DNA of 64,000 bases from Sphaerisporangium perillae (GCF_023276435.1 NZ_JALLPO010000005.1:1-64000), one strand, 5' to 3'; shown: positions 28,396-37,685, counted from the stretch's first letter. Notes: a model not told the origin generated them from the sequence alone. Program-made: numbers and translations.

Positions 28396-29132
28396 GGTTG
28401 GCCTCCAACGGCCTCAAGAGCGGAAGTGGGCGAGGGAATGTCGCGGCGCGGGGTGATCCGGACGGAGGCGGGGTCTGGGCGGGCGACGTGCGCGGCCGGC
28501 ACAACGGCGCCGGCCGCGATGACACCGGGGTAGATCACGCTGTCGGCGCCGACCACCAGGCCGGGGCCGAGGGCGACGTGCATGCCGACGCGGGTCCGGT
28601 CGCCGATGATGGCGCCGAACTTCACCAGCCCGGTCCGGCACACCGACCCGTCGCCCAGCCGCACGGTGACCTCCCGGTCCGGGTGCCCCATGTCGGTGCA
28701 CCACAGGTGCGTGGAGGCGACGACCACGGACGCCGACAGGTGGACGGCTTGCCCGACGATGCTGTACCCGACGCAGATTTGGTGGGCGAGCCGCGTGCCC
28801 TGGGCGACCACCGTGTTGGTGACCTCGCAGCCGAAGCCGACCTGCACGCCGGCTGACAGCACGCTGTGCCCCCGCACGGTCGCGTACTCGTGCACCGTGA
28901 CGTCAGGGCCGATCACCACGTCGGGGCTGACCTTGGCGAGCGGCGAGATCGACGCGGTCGGATGGATCCGCCCCGGCCCGACGCGGTGCAGGGCCGTCGC
29001 GTAGGCGTCGCCGGCGAAGTCCCCCAGGTGGTTCAACGGCCGGTCCTCCAGCGCCGCCGCGACGCCCCACGCGGTCAGGAACGGATCCGCCGACAGGCCC
29101 GCCAGGTCGCCGAGCCGGGGGATCTGGCTCAT
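28392..29132 (-). CDS. Left-handed beta-helix acyltransferase-like protein
   Basis: Protein of 246 residues with hexapeptide repeats typical of bacterial acyl/acetyltransferases (IHPTASISPLAKVSPDVVIG near 57-76, then VVIGPDVTVHEYATVRG, later VKFGAIIGDRTRVGMHVALG). Such enzymes use acetyl- or acyl-CoA or ACP to modify sugars or amino sugars, with trimer-interface active sites. The ATG at 29132 overlaps the glycosyltransferase stop (ATGA), and its own stop overlaps the aldolase start. This suggests N- or O-acylation of the same sugar handled by the cassette. A sugar nucleotidyltransferase-like role is less likely because no nucleotide domain is present. Confidence 0.8.
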   Translation of the reverse strand: MSQIPRLGDLAGLSADPFLTAWGVAAALEDRPLNHLGDFAGDAYATALHRVGPGRIHPTASISPLAKVSPDVVIGPDVTVHEYATVRGHSVLSAGVQVGFGCEVTNTVVAQGTRLAHQICVGYSIVGQAVHLSASVVVASTHLWCTDMGHPDREVTVRLGDGSVCRTGLVKFGAIIGDRTRVGMHVALGPGLVVGADSVIYPGVIAAGAVVPAAHVARPDPASVRITPRRDIPSPTSALEAVGGQP

Positions 29133-30247
29133 GCGCCAGCCCCCACCAGCGCACGCGCCTGGTTGCTCACCTCATAGGCGAGGTGCAGGTATTCGGTGGC
29201 GCATCGGCCCGGGGTGAACCAGGCCAGGGCCCGATGCCGGGCGGCCTGCCCCATGGCGGCGAGCTCGCCCGGGTCGGTCTCGGCCGCCCAGTACAGGGCG
29301 TGCGCCAACCCGTCGGGGTCGGCGGGGTCGTACAACAGGCCCGTGATGCCGTCGAGCACGACTTCCGGACAGGCGCCGGCGTTCGGCATGACGGAGGGGG
29401 TGCCGCCGCCGGCGGCGTCGACGACGCACCGCCCGAACCCCTCGACCAGCACTGCGCCTGCCAGCACATCGGCCCGCGACAGGTGCTCCGACAGCTCGTC
29501 GACGTAGCCGTGACAGGTGAACGGCACGCCGAGTTCGTCGGCGAGGCGTTGCAGGTGTGCGCTGTCCTCGGCACCGTACACATCCAGCCGGGACCGGCCG
29601 GTGAGCAGCGGATGCGCGAGGGCGGCGATGATGTGGTCGAGCCGTTTCCAGGGCACTGCCCGCGCCACAGCGGCGACCCGCAGGACCGGCCCGCGCGGCG
29701 CCCGCTCGGGATGGACGGCCGGCACGGTCAGCCCATTGAGGATCACCTCGACAGGCGTGCCGGGCGGGGCCGCCTGGCGGATCGAGGCGGCCGAGGCCTC
29801 GCTGATGCCGACCCACCGCGCGACGCGGTGTAGCCGGTCCCATGGCCACGACCCGGGCGGATACTCCACCAGGCCCCCGCTGTTGGGGTCGATCACCCTC
29901 AACGGATGATCGGGCTGAATGATGCCGTGCACGACGGCCAGGACCGGCGCGGCACCGGCGTGGTGCAGGTCCACCAGGACCGTACGCTGCGTGGACACCA
30001 GCACCGTGCCGTGCCCGTCGCCCATCACCGCGGCGAGCTGCGCGCGGTACCCGGCGAGGTCGGCCACCTGCCGGACGTCGACGCCCGGGCGCGTCCCCAG
30101 GTAGGCCGGCCCGTCGCCGTGCCGCCACCACACCACGGCGACGTCCATGCCGAACCGGGCGAGATACTCGGCGACCTCCTCGATCGAGCGTTCGGCGCCG
30201 CCGCGGCCGGTGGCGACCCACGTCAAGACGATTCGCTGCAACCCCAT
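29129..30247 (-). CDS. Glycosyltransferase family 4 protein
   Basis: GT-B retaining glycosyltransferase of 372 residues. The N-terminal glycine-rich acceptor-side motif is WVATGRGGAERSIEEVAEYL. The C-terminal donor-binding half contains PWKRLDHIIAAL, a VYGAEDS segment and the EGFGRCVVDAAGGGTPSVMP motif, where the two Glu/Gly positions bind the nucleotide sugar. No membrane segment is visible. It is the first gene of the leftward cassette, coupled to the acyltransferase. The donor and acceptor are unknown. Confidence 0.85.
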   Translation of the reverse strand: MGLQRIVLTWVATGRGGAERSIEEVAEYLARFGMDVAVVWWRHGDGPAYLGTRPGVDVRQVADLAGYRAQLAAVMGDGHGTVLVSTQRTVLVDLHHAGAAPVLAVVHGIIQPDHPLRVIDPNSGGLVEYPPGSWPWDRLHRVARWVGISEASAASIRQAAPPGTPVEVILNGLTVPAVHPERAPRGPVLRVAAVARAVPWKRLDHIIAALAHPLLTGRSRLDVYGAEDSAHLQRLADELGVPFTCHGYVDELSEHLSRADVLAGAVLVEGFGRCVVDAAGGGTPSVMPNAGACPEVVLDGITGLLYDPADPDGLAHALYWAAETDPGELAAMGQAARHRALAWFTPGRCATEYLHLAYEVSNQARALVGAGA

Positions 30248-30343
30248 CGCGTCTACTCCAGGGCTGTAGGCCGGGCTCCGCCGCCCGGCCGGGTGCGCTC
30301 ACCATGTGGCAGGTGCGGGCGGCCGGCCAGAGCGAGCCGCTCG

Positions 30344-31039
30344 CACATCGGCCTCGGCCATCACCGGCACGCCCGCAACTGGTTCTCCACAGCGCAGGTC
30401 GCCGCGCAGGAGACCAACGACCGGGTCCTGAAATCGTGGGTGCGGGCGCGTGAGGCGACGGTGAGCCTCTACCATCACCAGCCCGCGCAGACCGCGCTCG
30501 CCCTAGCCGGCGAGGCGCGCCATTGGGCAGGGCAGGCTCCCTGCACCGGCGCCGCCCTCGCCGCCTCGACCGAGGCCCGCGCCTATGCCCGGCTCGGTGA
30601 CGCGGCTCGCGCCCTGGAGGCGCTACGGCAGGCCGAGGAGATCGTCGACAAGCTGCCGCCGGCGCACCTGGAGAACTCCATCTACGGGTATCCGCGGCAG
30701 CAGATGGCATTTCACAAAGAGGCCACGCTGACCGCGATCGGCCGGCTGAAAGAGGCGGGAGAGGCCCAGACGGCAGCGCTCGCGCTGTATCCGGCGACCG
30801 AACACGTCAACCCCATGCTCATCCGGCTCGACCAGGCTTCGTGTCTCATCCGCGGGGGAGACCTCGCCAGCGGCTACCAGCTCGCGGCCCATCACCTCAT
30901 GGCCACGCCCTCCGGCTACCGGACCCCTCTTGTGCTGTCACGTGCGCACGAGCTGCTCGACGTCTCCAACACCGGGCAGCGCGGGTCGCCGGCGTTCAAC
31001 GACTACCGGGAGACGCTGCACAGCCTGGCGGCCGGGTGA
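30344..31039 (+). pseudogene. 5'-truncated XRE/TPR regulator
   Basis: The C-terminal 231 residues of a common actinomycete XRE-type regulator are present (NWFSTAQVAAQETND, SLYHHQPAQTALALAGEARH, ENSIYGYPRQQMAFHKEATL, then YRETLHSLA). They form tetratricopeptide-like helices. The N-terminal helix-turn-helix half is absent, and no start codon with a ribosome site is present at the fragment edge. It is not expected to bind DNA. Confidence 0.75.
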
Positions 31040-31052
31040 CCCGGCCCGGCGG

Positions 31053-31526
31053 TCACAAGGTGGGGTGGCTGTTCTCCAGGTAGGCGACCCCCCTTGCGCG
31101 AGCGGACATGCTCGCCCGGGCGCGGCGGGCTCGCTGCGGCGGCAGGTAGTCGTCGACGTCGGGCAGCGCGACGAGTTTCCATTCGCTGAGCTCCTCAGGC
31201 GGGAGCCTGATCTGCGGCAGCGCTGCCTCGTCGAACACCCCGCCATCGAAGATGAGGCGTAGCCCGCCGGGTTCCCCGGGACGTGCGCGCATCCAGTCGA
31301 AGCACAGCAGCCGCGGGGGCTGCGTCCAGACGAGGCCGAGTTCTTCTTTGATCTCCCGGACCGCGGCCTCCCACGGGGTCTCTCCGGCGTCGACCATTCC
31401 GCCGGGGAATTCCCACAACGGTTTATAGGTCGGCTTGACGAGCAGGAGCCGTCCGGCCTCGTCGGTGATCAGTAGTCCGACTGCTGCCGGCTGGCGAGAG
31501 AAATCATTACCTTCTGCGACGCTCAT
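31053..31526 (-). CDS. NUDIX hydrolase
   Basis: Nucleoside-diphosphate-linked hydrolase of 157 residues, cytosolic. The complete NUDIX box is visible at about residues 44-66: GGMVDAG then E, TPWEAAV, and REIKEELGL, supplying the divalent-metal glutamates. Substrate is not predictable. The start at ATG 31526 gives a normal N-terminus. It is tail-to-tail with the truncated XRE gene (13 bases apart); NUDIX and XRE/TPR genes often travel together in actinomycetes. Confidence 0.9.
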   Translation of the reverse strand: MSVAEGNDFSRQPAAVGLLITDEAGRLLLVKPTYKPLWEFPGGMVDAGETPWEAAVREIKEELGLVWTQPPRLLCFDWMRARPGEPGGLRLIFDGGVFDEAALPQIRLPPEELSEWKLVALPDVDDYLPPQRARRARASMSARARGVAYLENSHPTL

Positions 31527-31619
31527 ACACAAACCGTAACCGAGGGGGCTCTGGGGTGTTGTGCGCCTGAAATCTGTCCGATAATTTTTTATCCTGATGC
31601 GTATGGGGCATCCAGGTCC

Positions 31620-32070
31620 GTCTGCGGTACCGATGCTCAGGTGGTAAGGGAACTCGGTATGAGCGTGGCGACGGTCCGCCGGTGGCGAACCGCCTTTGCC
31701 CAAGGCGGGACCGACGCCCTGCTGGACAGGCCCCGGACGGGGCGGCCGAAGGCTGAGCTGACGGTGAGCGATGAGGAACGCGCGACGTTGCAGCGATGGG
31801 CACGCCGGGCGAAGTCCTCGCAGGTCCTGGCGATGCGCTCGCAGATCGTTCTGGCGTGCGCGGAGGGAAAGGACAACAAGCAGATCGCCGCGGAGTTGCG
31901 GGTCCACCCCGACACGGTGTCCAAGTGGCGTACCCGGTTCCTGCGGCTGAGGCTGGAGTGGCTGATGGACGAGCAGCGGCCGGGCCGGCCGCCGTCCATC
32001 AGCCTGGACCAGGTCGAGCAGGTCGTGGTGGCGACGCTGGAGCAGACCCCCAAGGACGCCTGTCGACGAA
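31620..32070 (+). pseudogene. IS630-family transposase remnant, truncated at both ends
   Basis: Residues from [20 protein letters not shown] through [20 protein letters not shown] match the N-terminal helix-turn-helix half of IS630 transposases. Homology stops at about 32060 before the DDE catalytic domain. Upstream, an extra helix-turn-helix segment ([16 protein letters not shown]) is fused in frame at GRPK, so the piece may be a chimera of two related elements. No intact terminal repeats were found. Confidence 0.75.
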
Positions 32071-32108
32071 TTTCTGGCGCGGGACACTTACTTAGGGCCT
32101 GTTCCGAG

Positions 32109-32123
32109 TCCCGATCATCGGGA
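32109..32123. repeat. Short palindrome TCCCGAT-C-ATCGGGA
   Basis: A 7-1-7 perfect palindrome between the transposase remnant and the 3' end of the isochorismatase-like gene. It may be a weak terminator or part of an IS end. Confidence 0.35.
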
Positions 32124-32240
32124 TGTGTCGTTCGTCCTTGCGAGAGGTCATGGCCTCGCCGGCCGACCGGGCCACGAGTTGGTTACGCGCGGCCGCATCC
32201 CGGTTCTGGTCGAGTGACGCCATGCCGAGTGCGGGCACCG

Positions 32241-32768
32241 TCAGCGTGCCGCCACCCAGTCGGCCACGGTCGTGACATCCGCCTGGTGGGGGGACACCTT
32301 CTCCGTGAGCACCCGATGCACCTCCGGGTCGGCGTCGAGGCATCCGTCGGCCAGGACGGTGAGGCCGAAGTCCAGGTCGGCCGCCTGGCGCAAGGTGGAC
32401 AGCACGACGCCGCTCGTGGCGATGCCGGTGAGGACGAGGTGATCGATGTCGCCGGCCCGCAGAACCATGTCGAGGTCGCTGCCGGCGAAGGCGCTGACGC
32501 GTCGCTTGGTGACGAGGATGTCGCCGGGTTCGGGTGCCACGTCCGGATGGGCCCGGGTGGCTTGGCCGCCGCCGGCCGCTCCCGTGGTGCCCGGGAGCGC
32601 ACCGAACATCTTGTTGCGGGTGCTGACCTCCGGGTACCCGGAGCGGAACCCGACGACCACATAGATCACGGGAAGGCCGCCCGCCCGGGCGGCGCCGATC
32701 GCCTCGCGCAGGCGCGGCAGGTAGGCGGGATCGGGGTAGCGGTCGACGACGACGCTTTGGACATCCAT
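32241..32768 (-). CDS. Isochorismatase-like hydrolase lacking the catalytic cysteine
   Basis: Isochorismatase/cysteine-hydrolase fold, 175 residues. The Asp is in MDVQ at the very start and the Lys in [16 protein letters not shown] near 90. The loop that usually carries the nucleophilic Cys reads [12 protein letters not shown] with no Cys. Many actinobacterial relatives show the same loop, so this may be a subfamily trait. The N-terminal strand before MDVQ is missing, because the sequence upstream of 32768 switches to an oppositely oriented TetR remnant. The gene has therefore lost its native promoter and first few codons and may be inactive. Confidence 0.7.
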   Translation of the reverse strand: MDVQSVVVDRYPDPAYLPRLREAIGAARAGGLPVIYVVVGFRSGYPEVSTRNKMFGALPGTTGAAGGGQATRAHPDVAPEPGDILVTKRRVSAFAGSDLDMVLRAGDIDHLVLTGIATSGVVLSTLRQAADLDFGLTVLADGCLDADPEVHRVLTEKVSPHQADVTTVADWVAAR

Positions 32769-33153
32769 GACGGGGGGTGCAGGCGAGTTCCCCCGAGACC
32801 GTGCCGCCCTCGCCGAGGCCCTCAGCCACCAATTGTCGGCCGGTGCCTGGCCGGAATTCGGCGAGCACCCGGTGCTGATGTTGTTGCGCGTCTCCGGCGA
32901 CGAAGGGGTGGACAGCCTGCGCAGACAGGCCCTGCAGGACTTCAGCCGACAGGTGCTCCAAGCCTCGGGCACGCGGCCGGCGCAGGACGACGACGAACGC
33001 CTGCTGAGGGCGGAACTCCTGGTCGCGCTGGGCGTCGGCGTCGCCGTCATACGGTCCGCCGTCGGTCTGCAGCCCTTGCGCGACGCGACATCCGACGATC
33101 TGATCGGCCCGCTTCGCGATGTCGTCGACATCCTGCTCGCGCCCCCACACTGA
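32767..33153 (+). pseudogene. TetR-family regulator remnant (C-terminal domain only)
   Basis: The 128 residues match a TetR C-terminal ligand-binding domain ([37 protein letters not shown], then [21 protein letters not shown]). The N-terminal helix-turn-helix of about 60-80 residues is missing. It overlaps the truncated isochorismatase-like start by two bases, which marks the deletion junction. Confidence 0.65.
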
Positions 33154-33275
33154 TCGATCCCGAGCCCGCTCCGCCAATGCGAACAAGCCCGCGAACGTTC
33201 GTGGGCACCGCACCGGTGAAGCGGCCGCGACGGGCGCGCCCGGTGATGGAGGGGAGTGCGCCACCGTGGGGCGGA

Positions 33276-33609
33276 TCAGTTCGCTTCGGCGAGCGGGCGG
33301 CCGGACACCGCTCCGGCGCGGTGCCGGAGGGCGTCGAGATCCCGGATGATGATCTCCCGGCGGCCGGTCTCGATCCAGCCGCGGTCACGCAGGACGCGCA
33401 GCGCCTTGGCGGTCGCGATCCGGGACGATCCCGTCCACCCGGCCAACTCCTGCTGCGACAGCGGAAGCGTGATCCTCAGCCCCGGCGGGACACCGCGCGC
33501 CGAACCGGCCGGCGAGCTCGACCAGCCGCCGCACCACCCGCCCGAGCATGTCGCAGGAGCTGAACTCCACGAGCTTCTCCTCGGCGTCGCGCAGGCGCCG
33601 GCCCAGCAA
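33276..33609 (-). pseudogene. Crp/Fnr-type regulator remnant, frameshifted
   Basis: The winged-helix part [20 protein letters not shown] followed by [18 protein letters not shown] is in one frame from about 33490 down to 33297. The preceding helix ([31 protein letters not shown]) is in another. The frame changes near 33490. The cyclic-nucleotide-binding domain is absent. It is not functional as it stands. Confidence 0.7.
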
Positions 33610-33632
33610 CTCCAGCCAGCTCCGCTTCCCAC

Positions 33633-33844
33633 CCGTCCACAGCCGCCCCCCTCTACCTGAGCCCGGCCCCCTGAGCCCGCTGAGCCCGCGTGCTCCCTGG
33701 GCCCCTGAGCATGACGGTCGCCGCGTCAGCGCATCGTTTGCCTGTCGTTAGCGGCAGGCGGTGCCGCGTCGTGCCGAGGCGCCGGGCCGGGCGGTCCACC
33801 CGGTTCCGCTGGAGCATGCCGGGCGTATGTGTTGAAGTTCGACC
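33633..33844. other. Gene-free stretch
   Basis: About 210 GC-rich, low-complexity bases between the Crp remnant and the pentapeptide gene. No coding signal or clear promoter is seen. Confidence 0.4.
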
Positions 33845-35305
33845 ATGAGACAGCGCTGGTGGAGGGCGAAGCGTAGGACGGTCGGCATGATCTCGACGGT
33901 CGCGGCCATGGTGGCGGTGGCCGGGGCGGTCCTCGCGGGGCTGCTGGGAGCGCCCGACATCGTGGCCTACGTGCCGGTGTCCGGGGTGCTCGCGCTTGCG
34001 GCCGTGGTGCTGGCCGGAACGGGCATGGGCCTGGCCAGGGGCCTGGACGGGAGCGCCGGCCGGGTCTCGTTGCGCGTCCTGTCCTGGTGGTGGGTCCTCG
34101 GCGGCGTCGTGCTCATCGTCGTATCCATGTGGAGCGCCACGGCGGTGCTGCTGTACCTCGCGGACACGGCCCCTGACCCGGCACGGCGCGTCGAGCTGCG
34201 GCTGGAGGCCGTGAAGACCGGACTGACCGTGGGCGCCGGCGCCGCCGGGCTGGTGGCGCTCCTCCTCGGCGTCCGCCGCCAGTGGCTGGGGGAGCGCACC
34301 CAGGCCTACCAGCAGTACGACGCCGACGAGAAGCGCGTGACCGAGCTCTACACCAAGGCGACCGACCAGCTCGGGCATGACAAGGCCGCCGTACGCCTGG
34401 CGGGGCTGTACGCCCTGGAGCGCGTCGCCCAGAACAACCCCGAACACCGCCAGACGGTCGTCGACGTGATCTGCGCCTACCTCCGCATGCCTCCTATCCG
34501 GGCCGGATTCCCGCAGGGGGAACCGGCGGAACAGGCGGAGCATCTCCTCCTCGCCGGCCGTGAGGAGGAGATCATGAATCTCATCGACCCGCAGGAGCTG
34601 CAGGTCCGCACCACGGCGCAGCGGATCCTCGGCAACCACCTGCGCTGGAGCAGGTCCGACCCGTCGCCGCCCGCCGCCTTCTGGCCGGACATGGACCTGG
34701 ACCTGACGAGCGCATGGCTCGTGAAACTCGATTTCTGGGAGTGCCGCATGCGCGCGGCGGGCTTCGGCGGGGTCACGTTCGAGGGGTTGGCCCGCTTCGA
34801 CGGCTCCACGTTCTCGGGACGGACGGTCTTCGGGGGAGCCGTCTTCACCGGCAAGGCGGCCTGGGGCGACGCCAACTACAAGGCGGGCTTCGAGAATGTG
34901 GTGTTCGAGGAGGGGGCGATATTCCGGGAGACCGTCTTCGCCCTCCGGGCGGATTTCAGGAGCGTCACGTTCGAGAAGGAGGCGATCTTCAGCCGGACGG
35001 TGTTCAAGAACCGGGCGCTCTTCCGGGCGGCCGCCTTCGCCGGGGACGCGGTCTTCGGCGGAGCCGCCTTCAAGGACGAGGCCGTCTTCCGGCAGGCGCG
35101 CTTCGACGGCGGGGCGTCGTTCCAGGAGGCCGCGTTCGCCACCACCCCGGCCCTGTGGGAGGCCACGGCCCGGGCCGTCCCCGGCACCGGACGATCATGG
35201 CCCGAAGGCTGGCAGGAGGCAACCGGCCCCGACGGCCCGGCATCCACGATCCTGGTCCACGGAAACCGAGGTGGCGAACCACCGGAGGGCGACCACTCGT
35301 CCTAG
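33845..35305 (+). CDS. Membrane-anchored pentapeptide-repeat protein
   Basis: Protein of 486 residues. Three or four hydrophobic helices occupy residues 13-150 (VAAMVAVAGAVLAGLLG, the segment around AYVPVSGVLALAAVVLAG, WWVLGGVVLIVVSMWSATAV, VGAGAAGLVALLLGV). A linker typical of actinobacterial homologues follows (AAVRLAGLYALERVAQNNPE). The C-terminal domain (about 290-435) has F-centred pentapeptide repeats such as ARFDGSTFSGRTVF and AAFAGDAVFGGAAF, forming a right-handed quadrilateral beta-helix. Function of this group is unknown. The repeat domain is presumably cytosolic and tethered to the membrane. Confidence 0.85.
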   Translation: MRQRWWRAKRRTVGMISTVAAMVAVAGAVLAGLLGAPDIVAYVPVSGVLALAAVVLAGTGMGLARGLDGSAGRVSLRVLSWWWVLGGVVLIVVSMWSATAVLLYLADTAPDPARRVELRLEAVKTGLTVGAGAAGLVALLLGVRRQWLGERTQAYQQYDADEKRVTELYTKATDQLGHDKAAVRLAGLYALERVAQNNPEHRQTVVDVICAYLRMPPIRAGFPQGEPAEQAEHLLLAGREEEIMNLIDPQELQVRTTAQRILGNHLRWSRSDPSPPAAFWPDMDLDLTSAWLVKLDFWECRMRAAGFGGVTFEGLARFDGSTFSGRTVFGGAVFTGKAAWGDANYKAGFENVVFEEGAIFRETVFALRADFRSVTFEKEAIFSRTVFKNRALFRAAAFAGDAVFGGAAFKDEAVFRQARFDGGASFQEAAFATTPALWEATARAVPGTGRSWPEGWQEATGPDGPASTILVHGNRGGEPPEGDHSS

Positions 35306-35412
35306 CAGATGGGGCGGCAATACAGTGGTGTTGTAGGTGTCCCGTGCCGGGAGACCGTTGCGGGGCGCGGTGAGGTAGCACGGCAGGGGGAGCGGATCAC
35401 GCTCGGAGACGG

Positions 35413-35571
35413 CACTTCAGCGTCGAGGAGCGCGCCGTGCTGATGATGATGACCAACCAGCTCGGCCTGGCCGTGGCGCGGGCACAGCTTGGCGAGAGCG
35501 AGCGGGCCCTCGCGCCTCGCCGGCGGTCGAGCCGGCAGGCCGCGCGTGACGTCACGGTGATGTTCAGGTAG
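35413..35571 (+). pseudogene. GAF-domain protein remnant
   Basis: An open frame without a start reads HFSVEERAVLMMMTNQLGLA followed by VARAQLGESERALA. This is the last helix of a GAF domain leading into the linker of a SpoIIE/PP2C-type phosphatase or sensor. The rest is missing. It fills most of the 308 bases between the pentapeptide gene and the sulfotransferase. Confidence 0.6.
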
Positions 35572-35613
35572 CTCACAGTTAATTGCCAGGGAAACTAGGT
35601 AGCCTGCTGCGGC

Positions 35614-36498
35614 ATGACGTGGCAGCGGAGGATGCACAGCGCCCTGAGTAAGTATACCGGAATCCAGATCAAACGGGTAGGGAAACCCGGTCATGTCCCG
35701 GCCGGAGTCGCCGCCCCGGCCCCCGGCGACCTGGTCCGGCCTCCGGCGGACCCGCGAGCCGACCGGCTGCTGACCGCCCCCATTTTCGTCATCTCCCCGG
35801 TGCGTTCGGGCTCCACCTTGCTGCGCGCGATGCTGAACGCCCATCCCGACCTGCACGCTCCGCACGAGCTGCACGTCCGCCGGCTCAGCGTGGGCTTCGG
35901 CACGCCGCTGGCGGAGAAGGCCATGGCGGCGCTCGGCCACAACCAGGCCGACCTCGAGCACCTGCTGTGGGACCGTGTGCTGCACCGGGAGCTGGCGCGA
36001 AGCGGCAAGCGGTTCATCGTCGACAAGACCCCGGCCAACGCCTTCGCCTACAAGCGCATCGCCACCTGCTGGCCCGACGCCAGGTTCGTCTTCCTTCTCC
36101 GGCACCCCGCGTCCATCGCGACCTCCTGGCATGAGGCCAGCCCGGACAGGAGGACCCCGGAGGAGGCCGCGACCGACGCCCTGCGCTACATGAAGGCGGT
36201 GCAGCGGGCCAGGGCCGCGCTGCCGGGCCTCACCGTGCGGTACGAGGACCTGACCTCGGCCCCCGAGCCGGAGACCCGCTCGATCTGCGCGTTCCTCGAC
36301 ATTCCCTGGGATCCCGCGATGCTCTCCTACGGCGAGCCCGGCGTGCTGCAGAAGGGGCTCGGCGACTGGAAGGACAAGATCCGCTCCGGCAGCGTCCAAC
36401 CAGGGCGCGAGCTTCCAGGTCCGGAGGAGATCCCCGAGCCGCTACGGCCGATGTGCGCGAGCTGGGGTTACCTTCCCGGAGCGGCGGGATCGGCGTGA
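35614..36498 (+). CDS. Sulfotransferase family protein
   Basis: PAPS-dependent sulfotransferase-like protein of 294 residues. The 5'-phosphosulfate-binding loop is SPVRSGSTLLRAML near 62-75, and the 3'-phosphate-binding segment is FVFLLRHPASIATSW near 165-180. The catalytic base is not certain by eye. It is coupled to a glycosyltransferase (GTGA overlap), which suggests sulfation of a carbohydrate or glycolipid at the cell surface. Confidence 0.85.
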   Translation: MTWQRRMHSALSKYTGIQIKRVGKPGHVPAGVAAPAPGDLVRPPADPRADRLLTAPIFVISPVRSGSTLLRAMLNAHPDLHAPHELHVRRLSVGFGTPLAEKAMAALGHNQADLEHLLWDRVLHRELARSGKRFIVDKTPANAFAYKRIATCWPDARFVFLLRHPASIATSWHEASPDRRTPEEAATDALRYMKAVQRARAALPGLTVRYEDLTSAPEPETRSICAFLDIPWDPAMLSYGEPGVLQKGLGDWKDKIRSGSVQPGRELPGPEEIPEPLRPMCASWGYLPGAAGSA

Positions 36499-37673
36499 AG
36501 ATCCGTTACCTGATTCTGCACGCGTACGGCATGGGCGGCACGATCCGCACCGTGCTCAACCAGGCCGGCGCGATGGCCGCGTATGGTCACGACGTGGAGG
36601 TCGTGAGCGTGGTGCGCCGCCGTGACGACCCCCAGTTCCCCCTTGACCCGCGCGTCCGGCTGACCGCGCTGGTGGACCAGCGAGACGGCGTCCAACCCGA
36701 CTCGCTCGGCCGGCGGGCATGGCGGAGGCTGCGCGGCAAGATCGTCCCGGTCGGCGAGTTCGCCGCGGGCTACTTCACCGAGCCCGTCGAACGGGCCGTC
36801 ATCGACTACGTCTCGCAGCTGCGGGACGGGGTCCTGGTCACCACGCGGCCGGCGCTCAACCTCATCTCCGCCCGGCGGGCGCACAAGAGCGTGATCCGGG
36901 TCGCGCAGGAGCACATGAACCTCGCCGCCTACCCCGGCACCGTCCGCGAGGAGATCGCCCGGTACTACTCCCGGTTCGACGCGATCGCCGCCCTGACCAG
37001 GACCAGCCGGATCGAATACCAGCGCCTCCTGCCGCACAGCGCGATCGTCCGCATCCCCAACGCCGTCCACACCGACGATCCCAAGCCCTCCACCCAGGAG
37101 AACCCCGTCGTGGTGGCCGCGGGCAGGCTCGTCCCGCAGAAGGGGTTCGACCTGCTGATCCCGGCGTTCAGCCAGGTGGCCCGCCGGCATCCGGAGTGGC
37201 GGCTGCGCATCTTCGGCACCGGCGCCCAGAAGGCCCCGCTGCGGAAGCTCATCGACGAGCACGGCATGGCCGGCCACGTCACCTTGATGGGCCGCACGAA
37301 GAACCTGCAGGACGAGCTGGCGGACTCCTCGATCTACGCGCTCAGCTCCCGCTTCGAGGGCCTGCCCATGGTGATGATCGAGGCGATGAGCCATGCGCTG
37401 CCGATCGCCGCCTTCGACTGCCCGACCGGGCCGGCGGACGTGCTCACCGACGAGGCCGACGGGCTCCTGGTGCCGCCCGAGGACGTCGACGGGCTGGCCG
37501 CCGCCCTGCTCCGCCTCGTCGAGGACCGTGACCTGCGGCTGCGGATGGGGGCCGCGGCCGCCATGACCTCCGGCGACTACGCCCCGGAGGTCGTCATGCC
37601 GCTGTGGGAGCACCTTTTCGACGAGCTGCACGGCGGATGGCCGGTCAAGGGCGGCCTCTGGACCGCCTGCTGA
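36495..37673 (+). CDS. Glycosyltransferase family 4 protein
   Basis: GT-B glycosyltransferase of 392 residues starting at GTG 36495 within the sulfotransferase stop. The N-terminal half has the glycine-rich loop YGMGGTIRTVLNQAG. The donor half carries AAGRLVPQKGFDLLI, RIFGTGAQKAPLR and the sugar-nucleotide motif SSRFEGLPMVMIEAM. It resembles poly(glycerol-phosphate) or teichoic-acid-type glycosyltransferases. It probably decorates the same surface glycan that the sulfotransferase modifies. Confidence 0.88.
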   Translation: MKIRYLILHAYGMGGTIRTVLNQAGAMAAYGHDVEVVSVVRRRDDPQFPLDPRVRLTALVDQRDGVQPDSLGRRAWRRLRGKIVPVGEFAAGYFTEPVERAVIDYVSQLRDGVLVTTRPALNLISARRAHKSVIRVAQEHMNLAAYPGTVREEIARYYSRFDAIAALTRTSRIEYQRLLPHSAIVRIPNAVHTDDPKPSTQENPVVVAAGRLVPQKGFDLLIPAFSQVARRHPEWRLRIFGTGAQKAPLRKLIDEHGMAGHVTLMGRTKNLQDELADSSIYALSSRFEGLPMVMIEAMSHALPIAAFDCPTGPADVLTDEADGLLVPPEDVDGLAAALLRLVEDRDLRLRMGAAAAMTSGDYAPEVVMPLWEHLFDELHGGWPVKGGLWTAC

Positions 37674-37685
37674 GGCTCGGGGCGA

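Noticed and set aside
32109-32123. IS terminal repeat or attachment site
   Set aside because: Only one copy of the palindrome was seen and no matching direct repeats flank a discrete element.
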